Positions 46,883-56,384 of a DNA stretch of 64,000 nucleotides are shown here, one piece after another. Every line of letters starts with the position of its first letter. Within the stretch, counting starts at the first letter, position 1. The translations under genes were made by a program, and so were the position numbers. The notes below the pieces were generated by a model. That model did not search any database and was not told the origin of the DNA. It saw only the letters and a list, made by a program, of their open reading frames with translations. The stretch is from Amycolatopsis sp. NBRC 101858. Its GTDB lineage: Bacteria > Actinomycetota > Actinomycetes > Mycobacteriales > Pseudonocardiaceae. The stretch spans positions 620,001 to 684,000 of the forward strand of contig NZ_BSTD01000002.1 of assembly GCF_030269325.1 (NCBI RefSeq), read 5' to 3'.

Positions 46883-48516
46883 AGCTCGCGGACCTTGCCG
46901 CCGTCGACTTCGAGACGGCGGGTGACGTGCACGGCGTCGAGCATCCGGCGGTCGTGCGTCACCAGCAGGAGCGTGCCCGGGTACTTGTCCAGCGCCGCTT
47001 CGAGCTGCTCGATCGCCGGCAGGTCCAGGTGGTTGGTGGGCTCGTCCAGCACCAGCAGGTTCACGCCGCGCGCCTGCAGCAGGGCCAGCGCGGCCCGCGT
47101 GCGCTCGCCCGGCGAGAGCGTCGCCGCGGACCGCAGCACGTGCGCGGCCTTGAGCCCGAACTTGGCCAGCAGCGTCCGGACGTCGGCGTCGGCCAGCTCC
47201 GGCACCTCGCGGGCGAACGCCTCGGCGAGCGGGACGTCGCCGAGGAACAGCCGCCGCGCCTGGTCGACCTCGCCGACGACGACGCCGGGGCCGAGCGTCG
47301 CGCTGCCTTCGTCCGGGTCGAGCCGGCCGAGCATCGCGGCGAGCAGCGTCGACTTGCCCGCGCCGTTCGCGCCGGTGATGGCGACCTTGTCCGCCCAGTC
47401 GATCTGCAGGTCGACCGGCCCGAGCGTGAACCCGCCGCGCCGGACGACCGCGCCGCGCAGGGTCGCGACCACCGCACCCGCCCGCGGGGCCGCGGCGATC
47501 TCCATCCGCAGCTCCCACTCCTTGCGCGGCTCCTCGACGACGTCCAGGCGCTCGATCATCCGGTCGGTCTGCCGGGCCTTCGACGCCTGCTTCTCGGTGG
47601 CCTCGGTGCGGAACTTGCGGGCGTTCTTGTCGTTGTCGGGCTGCTTCCGGCGGGCGTTCTTGACGCCCTTTTCCATCCACGCCCGCTGCATCCGGCCGCG
47701 CGCTTCGAGCGCGGCCTTCGTGTCGGCGAACTCCTCGTAGTCCTCCCGCGCGTGCCGGCGCGCGACCTCGCGTTCTTCGAGGTAGGCCTCGTAGCCACCG
47801 CCGTAGACGTTGACCTGCTGCTGCACGAGGTCCAGCTCGACGACGCGGTCGACGGTCCGGGCGAGGAACTCGCGGTCGTGGCTGACGAGCACGGTCGCCG
47901 ACCGCAGCCCGGACACGAACCGCTCCAGCCGGGCCAGGCCGTCCAGGTCGAGGTCGTTGGTCGGCTCGTCGAGCAGGAAGACGCCGTAGCGGCTCAGCAG
48001 CAGCGACGCGAGCCCGGCGCGCGCGGCCTGCCCGCCCGAGAGCGAGGTCATCGGCTGGTCCAGGTCGACGGCGAGCCCGAGGTCGGCCGCCACTTCGGCG
48101 GCTCGTTCGTCGAGGTCGGCGCCGCCCAGGTCGAGCCACCGGTCCAGCGCCACGGCGTAGCGGTCGTCCGCGCCGGTTTCGCCCGCGGTGAGGGCTTCGG
48201 TCGCCGCGTCGAGGTCCGCCTGCGCCGCGGCCACGCCGGTGCGCCGGGCCAGGAAGGCGCGCACCGACTCGCCTGCACGCCGCTCGGGCTCCTGGGGCAG
48301 GTGCCCGACGGTCGCGGTCGGCGGGTTCAGCCGGATCTCGCCGTCATCGGGTTTGGCGAGCCCGGCCAGCGTCCGCAGCAGCGTCGACTTCCCGGCGCCG
48401 TTGACACCGACCAGGCCGACGACGTCGCCGGGCGCGACCACGAGGTCGAGGCCGGAGAAGAGGATGCGGTCACCATGGCCCGCGGCCAGGTCCTTCGCGA
48501 CGAGAGTTGCGCTCAT
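46879..48516 (-). CDS. ABC-F family ATPase (ribosome-associated type)
   Basis: 545 residues: two ABC domains without membrane segments, Walker A GVNGAGKST and GANGAGKST, signatures LSGGQ and LSPGE, Walker B FLLDEPTNDLD and VLDEPTNHLD. The charged interdomain linker (roughly 245-330, KNARRKQPDNDKNARKF region) is the part that reaches the ribosomal tRNA sites in ABC-F proteins. It may be a translation factor or an antibiotic-protection protein; the family call is firm, the role is not. It is coupled to a GNAT gene. I see no clear attenuator in the 143 bases upstream. Confidence 0.88.
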   Translation of the reverse strand: MSATLVAKDLAAGHGDRILFSGLDLVVAPGDVVGLVGVNGAGKSTLLRTLAGLAKPDDGEIRLNPPTATVGHLPQEPERRAGESVRAFLARRTGVAAAQADLDAATEALTAGETGADDRYAVALDRWLDLGGADLDERAAEVAADLGLAVDLDQPMTSLSGGQAARAGLASLLLSRYGVFLLDEPTNDLDLDGLARLERFVSGLRSATVLVSHDREFLARTVDRVVELDLVQQQVNVYGGGYEAYLEEREVARRHAREDYEEFADTKAALEARGRMQRAWMEKGVKNARRKQPDNDKNARKFRTEATEKQASKARQTDRMIERLDVVEEPRKEWELRMEIAAAPRAGAVVATLRGAVVRRGGFTLGPVDLQIDWADKVAITGANGAGKSTLLAAMLGRLDPDEGSATLGPGVVVGEVDQARRLFLGDVPLAEAFAREVPELADADVRTLLAKFGLKAAHVLRSAATLSPGERTRAALALLQARGVNLLVLDEPTNHLDLPAIEQLEAALDKYPGTLLLVTHDRRMLDAVHVTRRLEVDGGKVREL

Positions 48517-48659
48517 GAGGTGGCCAAGTCTACGGGGCCGTGCTGAACTGTCAGATCATGGTCAAACCCACCGACTGTGTGTGTCCGGTGGCGCTTTGAT
48601 CACTCAGTGTGGGTAATCTGTTCGGTTGTCGATACCCCCGAGCAGTGAGGTGAAACAGC

Positions 48660-49571
48660 ATGGGCGAATCCGCTCCCCCGGTCACCCTCGGCCGCAGGCC
48701 GAAACCGAGGGAAGGCCGCCCGTCCGCGCCCCGGCCCACGGTGAGCCGGCGGCGCGAGGTCAGCCACGCCAGCGCGCGGTCGCTGCTGATGACCGTGCTC
48801 GGCGAGTACACGCTGCCGCGGGACCAGCCGGTCTGGACGTCGATGCTGGTCGAGGTGCTCGGCATCCTCGACATCGAGGAGAAGTCGGCGCGGCAGGCGC
48901 TGGCCCGCTCCGCCGCCGAGGGCTGGATGGTCTCCGAGCGCGTCGGGCGCCGCGTGCGCTGGTCGCTGACGCCGCCGGGCCGCCGGCTCCTGACCGAAGG
49001 CGCCGAGCGGATCTACGCGTTCGGCCGCGAAGAGCGCCCCTGGAACGGCCAGTGGCTGATGCTGATCGTCTCCGTGCCGGAGGCCAAGCGCGACCTGCGC
49101 CACCGCCTGCGCACGCGCCTGACCTGGGCGGGCTTCGGCTCGCCCGTCGCCGGTGTGTGGGTCAGCCCGGACCTGAGCCGTCAGCGGGAGGCCCAGCAGA
49201 TCGTCAGCGAGCTCGGCCTCGACGCCCAGGCGATGTCGTTCACCGCCGGTTACGGCGAAGTGGGCGAGCAGGAGACGATGGTCGCCCGGTCGTGGGACCT
49301 GACCGAGCTGAAGGACCGCTACGAGGACTTCATCGACCGGTTCACCGGCCTGCACCCCACCGGCGGCCGCGCGGTGCTGCGCGCGCAGACCGAGCTGGTG
49401 CACGAGTGGCGGCGGTTCCCGTTCCTCGACCCGCAGCTGCCCGCCGAGCTCCTGCCGGCGAAGTGGAGCGGGACGAAAGCGGCGGAACTGTTCCATCACA
49501 AACACGTCGACTGGCGCCCGGAGGCCCAGCAGTATTGGGACGACATCGTCGCCGCCGAAGAACAAGGGTGA
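48660..49571 (+). CDS. PaaX-family transcriptional repressor
   Basis: 303 residues: N-terminal winged helix around SARSLLMTVLGEYTLPRDQPVWTSML and KSARQALARSAAEGWM, then a PaaX core (RPWNGQWLMLIVSVPEAKR) and C-terminal domain. PaaX-like repressors sense acyl-CoA thioesters, classically phenylacetyl-CoA. The crotonase gene follows by two bases, suggesting self- and operon-control by a CoA ligand. An imperfect dyad (TCAAACCCACCG / CGGTGGCGCTTTGA, 48562-48599) lies in its promoter region. Confidence 0.85.
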   Translation: MGESAPPVTLGRRPKPREGRPSAPRPTVSRRREVSHASARSLLMTVLGEYTLPRDQPVWTSMLVEVLGILDIEEKSARQALARSAAEGWMVSERVGRRVRWSLTPPGRRLLTEGAERIYAFGREERPWNGQWLMLIVSVPEAKRDLRHRLRTRLTWAGFGSPVAGVWVSPDLSRQREAQQIVSELGLDAQAMSFTAGYGEVGEQETMVARSWDLTELKDRYEDFIDRFTGLHPTGGRAVLRAQTELVHEWRRFPFLDPQLPAELLPAKWSGTKAAELFHHKHVDWRPEAQQYWDDIVAAEEQG

Positions 49572-49573
49572 AC

Positions 49574-50353
49574 ATGACCGACCAGGCCCGCCTCGACCGT
49601 GACGGCGGGCTCGCCGTCCTGACCATCGACGCTCCGCCGCTGAACCTCTACACGGCTTCCCTGCAGTCTTCGCTGTCGTCGGCGCTCGATGCGCTGGAGC
49701 AGGCGCCCGCGCGGGCACTGCTGATCCGCGCCGAGGGCAAGATCGTCAGCGGCGGCGTGGACGTCTCGCTGTTCGACGCGCAGGGCTCGCCCGCCGAGGC
49801 GAAGGTGCTCTTCGACGAGATGCTCGCGGTGCCGGACCGGATCGCGGCCCTGCCGTTCCCGACGGTGTTCGCCGCGCACGGCCTGTGCCTGACCTGGGCG
49901 TTCGAGGTGGCCGTGGCGTGCGACATCATCCTCGCCGCGACGCGCGCGAAGTTCGGGCTGGTCGAGAAGGTCGTCGGGCTGACCCCGACCATGGGCGGCA
50001 CCCAGCGGCTCGCCGCGCGGGCCGGCGTCGGGCGCGCCAAGGAGTTCGTGATGACCGGCGACACCTACGACGCCGCGACGCTCGAGCGCTGGAACGTCGT
50101 CAACCGCGTCCTGCCGGACGAGGGTTTCGACGAGGCGGCTCGGGCGTTCGCCGCGCAGCTGGCTTCCGGTCCGACCCAGGCCCACGCGGCGACCAAGCGC
50201 GTCCTCGACCACTTCTCCGCCGGCGGTGTCCCGGAGGCGAACGCAAACATCACGTCGATCGCCGCGGAGCTGTTCGAAACCGAAGACCTCCGGGGCGCCG
50301 TGAAGTCGTTCCTTGCCGACGGACCCGGGAAGGCGACCTTCACCGGGCGGTGA
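49574..50353 (+). CDS. Enoyl-CoA hydratase/isomerase (crotonase) family protein
   Basis: 259 residues, crotonase fold: early GLAVLTIDAPPLN, oxyanion-hole region GKIVSGGVDVSLF and AAHGLCLTWAFEVAVACDIILA, then KFGLVEKVVGLTPTMGGTQRLA. The sequence GLCLTWAFE departs from the usual GxxxGGG, so the reaction may not be simple hydration. Probably an operon with the PaaX-type regulator. Confidence 0.85.
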   Translation: MTDQARLDRDGGLAVLTIDAPPLNLYTASLQSSLSSALDALEQAPARALLIRAEGKIVSGGVDVSLFDAQGSPAEAKVLFDEMLAVPDRIAALPFPTVFAAHGLCLTWAFEVAVACDIILAATRAKFGLVEKVVGLTPTMGGTQRLAARAGVGRAKEFVMTGDTYDAATLERWNVVNRVLPDEGFDEAARAFAAQLASGPTQAHAATKRVLDHFSAGGVPEANANITSIAAELFETEDLRGAVKSFLADGPGKATFTGR

Positions 50354-50415
50354 AACCCCCGTTCGGACAACGGCTTCGGCCGTTCGGGCGCGCGCCCGTT
50401 TCGTCTTGATCGATG

Positions 50416-50469
50416 TGGTCTGGACCTGTTGTCCCGGCGCGGGTTACATTCGGACGTGGTCTAGACCAC
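50416..50469 (+). promoter_or_regulatory. Two DasR-type (dre) sites upstream of the chitinase gene
   Basis: TGGTCTGGACCT at 50416-50427 and the perfect palindrome GTGGTCTAGACCAC at 50456-50469. The dre core is TGGTCTAGACCA, and chitinase promoters of streptomycetes carry such repeats. They predict repression by the GntR-type regulator DasR, relieved by aminosugar phosphates. Confidence 0.8.
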
Positions 50470-50500
50470 CTCGTCCCCGCGTGCCGCTTGGAGAACCGCC

Positions 50501-52756
50501 ATGAGACGCACTCCCGCACGACTACGCTCCGCACTCGCCGCCGTACTGATCGCAGCCGGCGGCGTCGCGGCGCTGGCCCCGCCCGCCGCCGCGGCCGGTT
50601 CGCTGACCGCCACCCTCGCGCTGAGCGGCACGACCGGCACCTACACGGTCGCCAACACCGGTACCGCGTCGGTGAGCAACTGGGCCATCACCTTCACGCT
50701 GCCCACCGGCGTCACCGCTTCGACCGGCGAAAACGGCACGGTGACCCAGAACGGCACCCAGGTCACGCTCACCCCGGCGTACTACATCGCGACGCTGGCC
50801 CCGGGCCGGAACACCTACCCGTACAGCCCGACCTTCCGGCTCAGCGCCGCCGCGACGCCGGCGCAATGCCGCGTCGACAACGCGAACTGCGACGGTTCAC
50901 CCGACACTCCCCCGGGCGCGCCGGCGAACCTGCGGCTGGTCGCGAAGACGACCAAGACGGTCGCGCTGGTCTGGAACGCCTCGGCCGCCGGTTCGCTGCC
51001 CGTGACCGGTTACGACGTCTACCAAGGGGCTTCGCTGGCTGCGTCGGTGACCGGGACGAGCGCGACGATCAGCGGGCTCACGCCGAGCACCGCCTATTCG
51101 TTCACGGTGAAGGCCAAGGACGCCAAGGGAACCACCTCGCCGGCCAGCGCGGCATTGGCCGTGACCACCAACAACCCCGCCGACGACACGTCTCCGCCGT
51201 CGGCACCGGGCGGGGTGCGCTCGACGGCCGCCGACTCGGGCAGCGTTTCGCTCGCCTGGAACGCTTCGACGGACAACACCGGGGTCGTCAGCTACGACGT
51301 CTACCGCGGCGCCGCGTTGGCGACGACGGTGACCACGACGTCCGCCGTCGTGACCGGGCTGGCACCGTCCACTTCGTACACCTTCACGGTGCGCGCCCGG
51401 GACGGCTACGACAACGTGTCGGCGCCGAGCAGTGCGGTGACCGCGCGGACCGGCGACATCGTTTCCGGGTACGCGAAGGTCGGCTACTTCGTGCAGTGGG
51501 GCATCTACGGGCGCCAGTACTTCGTGAAGAACCTCGAGACGTCGGGCGCAGCTTCGAAGCTGACGCACCTGCTGTACGCGTTCGAGAACATCGATCCGGT
51601 GAACCTGACGTGCCTGTCCGGCGTCACGAAGGGCACCACGGCGAACCCGCAGGACCCCAACCAGGGTGACGGCGCGGGCGACGCCGAAGCCGACTACTCG
51701 CGGCCGTTCTCGGCGGCGCAGTCGGTCGACGGCGTGGCCGACACGGGCTGGGAGTCGTTGCGCGGCAACTTCAACCAGCTCAAGAAGCTCAAGGCCAAGC
51801 ACCCCAACCTGAAGGTGCTGGTCTCGCTGGGCGGCTGGACGTATTCGAAGTACTTCTCCGACGTCGCGGCCACGGATGCGTCGCGCAAGAAGTTCGTCTC
51901 GTCGTGCCTCGACACGTGGATCAAGGGCAACATCGCCTCCTACGGCGGCGCGGGCGGCCCGGGCACGGCGGCCGGCATCTTCGACGGCATCGACCTCGAC
52001 TGGGAATGGCCCGCGAGCGCCGACGGCCACCCGGGCAACCACTGGAGCCCGAACGACAAGAACAACCTGACGGCGCTGCTGGCCGAGTTCCGCACGCAGC
52101 TCGACGCGTACGGCGCGACGACCGGCAAGCGGTACCAGCTGCACGCGTTCACCCCGGCCGACCCGGCGAAGGTGGCGTCCGGCTGGGATCTGTCCAAGGT
52201 GTTCAGCTACCTGGACGTGGCGAACGTGCAGGGGTACGACTTCCACGGTTCGGGCAGTGACAATTCGTGGGAGCCGAACCGCACCGGGCACCAGGGCAAC
52301 CTGTACGCGGACGCGGACGACCCGTACACCTTCCATTTCAGCGCGGAAGCAGCGATCAACGCCTATACGAACGCGGGTGTCGATCCGCGGCGGCTGACCC
52401 TGGGGCTGGCGTTCTACGGCCGGGGCTGGCAGGGCGTCGCGGACGGCGGGAAGCACGGCGAGTGGCAGTCGGCGACCGGCGCGGCGCCGGGTCAGTTCGC
52501 CGAGGAAGCCGGGACGCGGGGTTACGCGAACCTCGTGGCGAGCGTGCCGGCGTGCACGGTCTACCACGACACGGCCGCGGTCGCGACGTCGTGCTACACG
52601 GGCAACGGCGGCCAGTGGTGGACGTTCGACGACGCCTGGTCGATCGGGCTGAAGACGACGTGGCTGAAGCAGCGCGGCCTGCTGGGCGTGATGGCGTGGG
52701 AGATGTCGGGTGACACCGGGACGTTGATGAACGCGGTCAGCGCGGGTCTCGGCTAA
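50501..52756 (+). CDS. Secreted GH18 chitinase with carbohydrate-binding and two FN3 domains
   Basis: 751 residues. Signal peptide MRRTPARLRSALAAVL...APPAAAA (about 1-32), a beta-sandwich module like CBM2/CBM-type cellulose or chitin binders (about 35-130), two fibronectin III repeats (about 139-222 and 233-318, each with the LxWNAS and GYDVY/SYDVY segments), then a GH18 barrel (about 325-751). The catalytic motif is DGIDLDWEWP near residue 495, with SLGGWTYS before it and a final VMAWEMSGD. It degrades chitin outside the cell. Confidence 0.93.
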   Translation: MRRTPARLRSALAAVLIAAGGVAALAPPAAAAGSLTATLALSGTTGTYTVANTGTASVSNWAITFTLPTGVTASTGENGTVTQNGTQVTLTPAYYIATLAPGRNTYPYSPTFRLSAAATPAQCRVDNANCDGSPDTPPGAPANLRLVAKTTKTVALVWNASAAGSLPVTGYDVYQGASLAASVTGTSATISGLTPSTAYSFTVKAKDAKGTTSPASAALAVTTNNPADDTSPPSAPGGVRSTAADSGSVSLAWNASTDNTGVVSYDVYRGAALATTVTTTSAVVTGLAPSTSYTFTVRARDGYDNVSAPSSAVTARTGDIVSGYAKVGYFVQWGIYGRQYFVKNLETSGAASKLTHLLYAFENIDPVNLTCLSGVTKGTTANPQDPNQGDGAGDAEADYSRPFSAAQSVDGVADTGWESLRGNFNQLKKLKAKHPNLKVLVSLGGWTYSKYFSDVAATDASRKKFVSSCLDTWIKGNIASYGGAGGPGTAAGIFDGIDLDWEWPASADGHPGNHWSPNDKNNLTALLAEFRTQLDAYGATTGKRYQLHAFTPADPAKVASGWDLSKVFSYLDVANVQGYDFHGSGSDNSWEPNRTGHQGNLYADADDPYTFHFSAEAAINAYTNAGVDPRRLTLGLAFYGRGWQGVADGGKHGEWQSATGAAPGQFAEEAGTRGYANLVASVPACTVYHDTAAVATSCYTGNGGQWWTFDDAWSIGLKTTWLKQRGLLGVMAWEMSGDTGTLMNAVSAGLG

Positions 52757-52767
52757 CGGCACGGCGA

Positions 52768-52811
52768 TTCAGCCCGCTGAACGGAAAACGCCTTCCGTTC
52801 AGCGGGCTGAA
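52768..52811 (+). terminator. Strong intrinsic terminator after the chitinase gene
   Basis: A perfect 19-bp stem beginning TTCAGCCCGCTGAACGGAA around a 6-nt loop, 12 bp beyond the chitinase stop. Separates it from the next gene, which has its own dre-like site. Confidence 0.85.
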
Positions 52812-52870
52812 CAATTTCCGGCTCTTTTCTTCAGGAGCCGAAGAAAGGGCTCTCCCGGCCTTGACTCTCG

Positions 52871-52884
52871 ATGGTCTGGACCAT
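52871..52884 (+). promoter_or_regulatory. DasR-type site upstream of the alginate-lyase-like gene
   Basis: ATGGTCTGGACCAT, one mismatch from a perfect dre palindrome, 53 bp before the ATG at 52938. Confidence 0.75.
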
Positions 52885-52937
52885 GAAACTGTCGGGACAG
52901 CGCGCTCTGGACTGACAACGCCGTCTCGAGGAGAGCC

Positions 52938-54110
52938 ATGTCCCGCTTGAGAAAAGTCCTGACCCTGGCCATCTCGGTCCCGCTCGCCCTGGGCCTCGTC
53001 GCCACCCCGGCACCCGCGGCGCCGGCGACGTTCACGCACCCGGGCGTGCTGGTCAGCCGTCCACAGTTGGACTTCGTGAAAGCGCAGGTGAACGCCGGCG
53101 CCCAGCCGTGGAAAGCCGCTTACGACCAAGCGCACGCCAGCTCTTACGCTTCCCTTTCCCGTACGCCGAAACCCCGTTCGGTGGTCGAATGCGGCCCGTA
53201 TTCGAACCCCAACAACGGCTGCACGGACGAGCGCGAGGACGCGATCGCGGCGTACACGGACGCCCTGATCTGGTACATCTCGGGTGACGCGCGTTATGCC
53301 CAGAAGGCGATCGCCCTGATGGACGCGTGGTCGGCGACGATCACGAACCACACCAACAGCAACGCGCCGCTGCAGACGGGCTGGGCGGGCTCGTCCTGGC
53401 CCCGGGCGGCGGAGATCATCAAGTACACGTACACGAGCTGGCCGAACTCGGGCCGCTTCGGCACCATGCTGAGGAACGTGTACCTGAACAAAATCATCAA
53501 CGGCAGCAACAGCAACGGCAACTGGGAACTGTCCATGATGGAGGCCGCGGTCGGGATCTCGGTGTTCCTGGAGGACAAGACGAACTTCGACAAAGCGATA
53601 ACCCGCTACCGAAACCGCGTCGCGGCTTATGTTTACCTTTCCTCCGACGGCTCACTGCCGAAGACGGTCCCGGGCAGCGGCCTGTCCACTCGCGACCAGA
53701 TCGTGGGCTACTGGCAGGGCCAGGGAACGTTCGTGGACGGCCTCACCCAGGAGACCTGCCGCGACTTCACCCACACGGGCTACGGCATAGCCGCGATCGC
53801 GGACGTGGCGGAGACGCTGCGCATCCAGGGCCAGGACGTGTACGGAACGGACGTGGGCGAGCGCCTGCGCCAGGCGCTGGGCTTCCAGTCGAAGTACCAG
53901 CTGGGCACGGCGGCGCCGTCGTGGCTGTGCGGCGGCAAGCTGAACCTGGGCCTCGGCCCGGTGACGGAGGTGGGGTTCAACGCACTGCACACGCGCCTGG
54001 GCATCGCGATGGCGAACACGCAGACGTTGACGGAGCGCCAGCGCCCGGCGGGTTCGAACAACCTGTTCGTGGCGTGGCAGACGTTGACCCACGCGGGCAA
54101 CACAGCGTGA
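52938..54110 (+). CDS. Secreted alginate-lyase-superfamily protein (PL5-like alpha-toroid)
   Basis: 390 residues with signal peptide MSRLRKVLTLAISVPLALGL...APAAPA. The body shows the alginate_lyase domain pattern: HPGVLVSRPQLDFVKAQVN, then WPRAAEIIKYTY, NGNWELSMMEAAVGISVFL and ETCRDFTHTGYGIAAIADVAE, the NxxxH/HTGYG residues being typical of polysaccharide lyases of this fold. The polymer it cleaves is not evident. Sharing a DasR-type operator with the chitinase suggests an aminosugar-containing substrate rather than alginate. Confidence 0.8.
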   Translation: MSRLRKVLTLAISVPLALGLVATPAPAAPATFTHPGVLVSRPQLDFVKAQVNAGAQPWKAAYDQAHASSYASLSRTPKPRSVVECGPYSNPNNGCTDEREDAIAAYTDALIWYISGDARYAQKAIALMDAWSATITNHTNSNAPLQTGWAGSSWPRAAEIIKYTYTSWPNSGRFGTMLRNVYLNKIINGSNSNGNWELSMMEAAVGISVFLEDKTNFDKAITRYRNRVAAYVYLSSDGSLPKTVPGSGLSTRDQIVGYWQGQGTFVDGLTQETCRDFTHTGYGIAAIADVAETLRIQGQDVYGTDVGERLRQALGFQSKYQLGTAAPSWLCGGKLNLGLGPVTEVGFNALHTRLGIAMANTQTLTERQRPAGSNNLFVAWQTLTHAGNTA

Positions 54111-54225
54111 CGACGCCGCGGTCCGCCTGACCTGTTTCCGCAGGTCAGGCGGATCAGGCCCCCGCGTGCAGGGCCGTGCGCCGGGCACGCTAGAGTACTC
54201 ATCACGCACTCAGCGAGTGCGGGTC

Positions 54226-54299
<74 letters not shown>

Positions 54300-54304
54300 C
54301 GGAC

Positions 54305-54334
54305 AAGCCACGTTTACGCAGGTAGACGTGGCTT
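54305..54334 (+). terminator. Terminator after tRNA-Pro
   Basis: Inverted repeat AAGCCACGT / ACGTGGCTT with a 12-nt loop, followed by TTCGT, 5 bp after the tRNA. Confidence 0.75.
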
Positions 54335-54446
54335 TCGTCGTATCCAGGGCCGCTCACGGCTCAGCCGCTCAGCTGCGGCTTGCCTCCGACGCCTCTCCGG
54401 GGTTCACGGTTACGGTATGCGCCTCTACAGGAGGTTCGCAGCGACG

Positions 54447-55529
54447 ATGACGGGTACCGAGACCTACGACTACGACATCGCGGTGTCATTCGCCGGCGAG
54501 GATCGTGAGCTCGTCAGGGACGTTGTGACCGAACTCAAGGAGCACGACGTCAGCGTCTTCTTCGACGAAGACAGCACCGCCGAGATGTGGGGCGAGAACC
54601 TCGTCGACTTCCTCCAGGCGATCTACAGCCGGCGCGCTCGCTATGCCGTTATCTTCATCTCGCGCCACTACGTCACCAAGAAGTGGACCACCTACGAACG
54701 GAAGGCAGCGCAGGACCGCGCCTTCCAGCAGTCCGCTCCCTACATCCTTCCCGTGCGCATCGACGATTCGGAGCTTCCCGGGCTCCTGTCGACCATCGGC
54801 TACGTCGACGCCGGCTTCGCCGGTGTGCCAGGCATCGTCGACGCCGTCCTTCGCAAGCTGGGCAACCATGCCCCGGCCCGGGCTCCGAAGTTCGACGGTC
54901 GGGCACCGCGGACGCCGGAAGCTGTCGCCGTTGTGCTCAGCGAACGACCTCCCTGCTGGGAGTTCCTTCTCTACGGCGGGCTCCTGCACCGGGGAATTGC
55001 CGACTTGGAAGAGAAGTACCGGGACCACGTCATCGAGTTCGCGTCGCACAACGGCCAGGTGATCGCAGAGAACGACGGGCTGTCGTGGCTGGGGAACAAG
55101 CTGACCTCGGTCAGCGCGATCGTCGCCAACCTCGAGCGAGTGCTTTCGGACGAAGCACAAAACGCCGCCTTCGGAAGGCCCGGCGAACCCGGTGATCCCG
55201 GACGGATCATCCATCTGGCGAACCGGCTGACCGGCATCTACGGCGAACTACTCGACTGGGCCGCCGGGATCAGGGCGACCGGCTTCGACGATGAAGCGAT
55301 CCAGCACCTCGCCATTGCCGAAGCGCGGCTCGCCGACCTGCCGATCCAGCAGCTCCGCGGATTCGTCGAAGATTACTTGCACGAGATGGACGGACTCACC
55401 GCGAAGCTCCACGCCGACGAGAAGGTGAACCTCACCTTCAGCGTGAAGATCGAAATGGACCCGGAAAAGCTGGAGGCCTACCACAGCGCCCTCCGAGCCT
55501 ACGGCACCATGCGATTCCGTAACTCCTGA
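54447..55529 (+). CDS. TIR-domain protein with uncharacterised C-terminal domain
   Basis: 360 residues from ATG 54447, behind AGGAGG; an earlier in-frame ATG at 54417 has no such site. Residues about 4-130 form a bacterial TIR domain: DYDIAVSFAGEDRELV, then VFFDEDSTAEMWGENLVDFL, YAVIFISRHYVTKKWTTYERKAA (the glutamate in YERKAA is the candidate NADase catalytic residue). The remainder is mostly helical with no family I recognise. Bacterial TIR proteins often hydrolyse NAD+ or make signal nucleotides in anti-phage defence. The location beside a tRNA gene fits an acquired gene, but no integrase or attachment repeat is visible. Confidence 0.8.
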   Translation: MTGTETYDYDIAVSFAGEDRELVRDVVTELKEHDVSVFFDEDSTAEMWGENLVDFLQAIYSRRARYAVIFISRHYVTKKWTTYERKAAQDRAFQQSAPYILPVRIDDSELPGLLSTIGYVDAGFAGVPGIVDAVLRKLGNHAPARAPKFDGRAPRTPEAVAVVLSERPPCWEFLLYGGLLHRGIADLEEKYRDHVIEFASHNGQVIAENDGLSWLGNKLTSVSAIVANLERVLSDEAQNAAFGRPGEPGDPGRIIHLANRLTGIYGELLDWAAGIRATGFDDEAIQHLAIAEARLADLPIQQLRGFVEDYLHEMDGLTAKLHADEKVNLTFSVKIEMDPEKLEAYHSALRAYGTMRFRNS

Positions 55530-55583
55530 CGAACGTCCGACCCGACCCGCTAGGGTGGTCCGAGCCGATTCGAGGGGGATGCG

Positions 55584-56384
55584 ATGACCGATCAGGAAGG
55601 CGTGGACTGGATCCCGCCCGGGGCCGATCTTTCCCGGCCCAGTGCCGCGCGGATCTACGACTACCTTCTCGGCGGGGCGCACAACCTCGCCGCCGATCGG
55701 GCCGTTGCCCAAAAACTCGAGGCCATCCAGCCCCAGGTCGCCTCCGTGGCCCGGCGGAACCGGGCCTTTCTGCGCCGGGTCGTGCGGTTCATGCTCGAGC
55801 AGGGCATCCGGCAGTTCCTCGATCTCGGCTCCGGGATCCCGACCGTCGGCAACGTCCACGAAGTCGCCCAGGCGGTCGACCCCCACTCGAAGGTCGTCTA
55901 CGTCGACTACGAACCCGTCGCCGTCGCGCACAGTCTCATGCTGCTCAAGGACAATCCGAACGCCGTCGCCTTCGAGGCCGACGCCACCGACACCGAAGCC
56001 GTTCTCGGCTCCGAGGCCGTGAAGCTGCTCGACCTCGGCGAACCCGTGGGGCTGCTGGCCATCACCCTCGGGCACTACCTCCCGGAGGTCCGCGGTGTGT
56101 TCGGCGCTTACCGGGACGCGCTCGCACCCGGCAGCCACTTCGCGCTCACCCATCTGACCAACGACTTCGCCGTCCTGCGCGACCCCAAGATCGCCGAGAC
56201 CATGCGCTCGACGCAGGACAGCATCTACCCGCGCTCGCGCGACGAGGTGCTCGCCCTCTTCGACGGTTTCGAGCTCGTCGAACCGGGGCTGACCACCTCC
56301 GCGAACTGGCGGCCGGACCGGCTCGCCGCGGTCGTCGACCCCGAAGAGGACGGCCTCTACGCCGGGGTGGGCGTCAAACTCTAG
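55584..56384 (+). CDS. DUF574-type S-adenosylmethionine methyltransferase
   Basis: 266 residues: PSAARIYDYLLGGAHNLAADR near the start is the hallmark of the DUF574 family abundant in actinomycetes. The SAM-binding motif is FLDLGSGIPTVGNVHE (near residue 80) and the late LTHLTNDF is also conserved. The methyl acceptor is unknown. It ends overlapping the convergent zinc-finger gene by 4 bp. Confidence 0.88.
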   Translation: MTDQEGVDWIPPGADLSRPSAARIYDYLLGGAHNLAADRAVAQKLEAIQPQVASVARRNRAFLRRVVRFMLEQGIRQFLDLGSGIPTVGNVHEVAQAVDPHSKVVYVDYEPVAVAHSLMLLKDNPNAVAFEADATDTEAVLGSEAVKLLDLGEPVGLLAITLGHYLPEVRGVFGAYRDALAPGSHFALTHLTNDFAVLRDPKIAETMRSTQDSIYPRSRDEVLALFDGFELVEPGLTTSANWRPDRLAAVVDPEEDGLYAGVGVKL

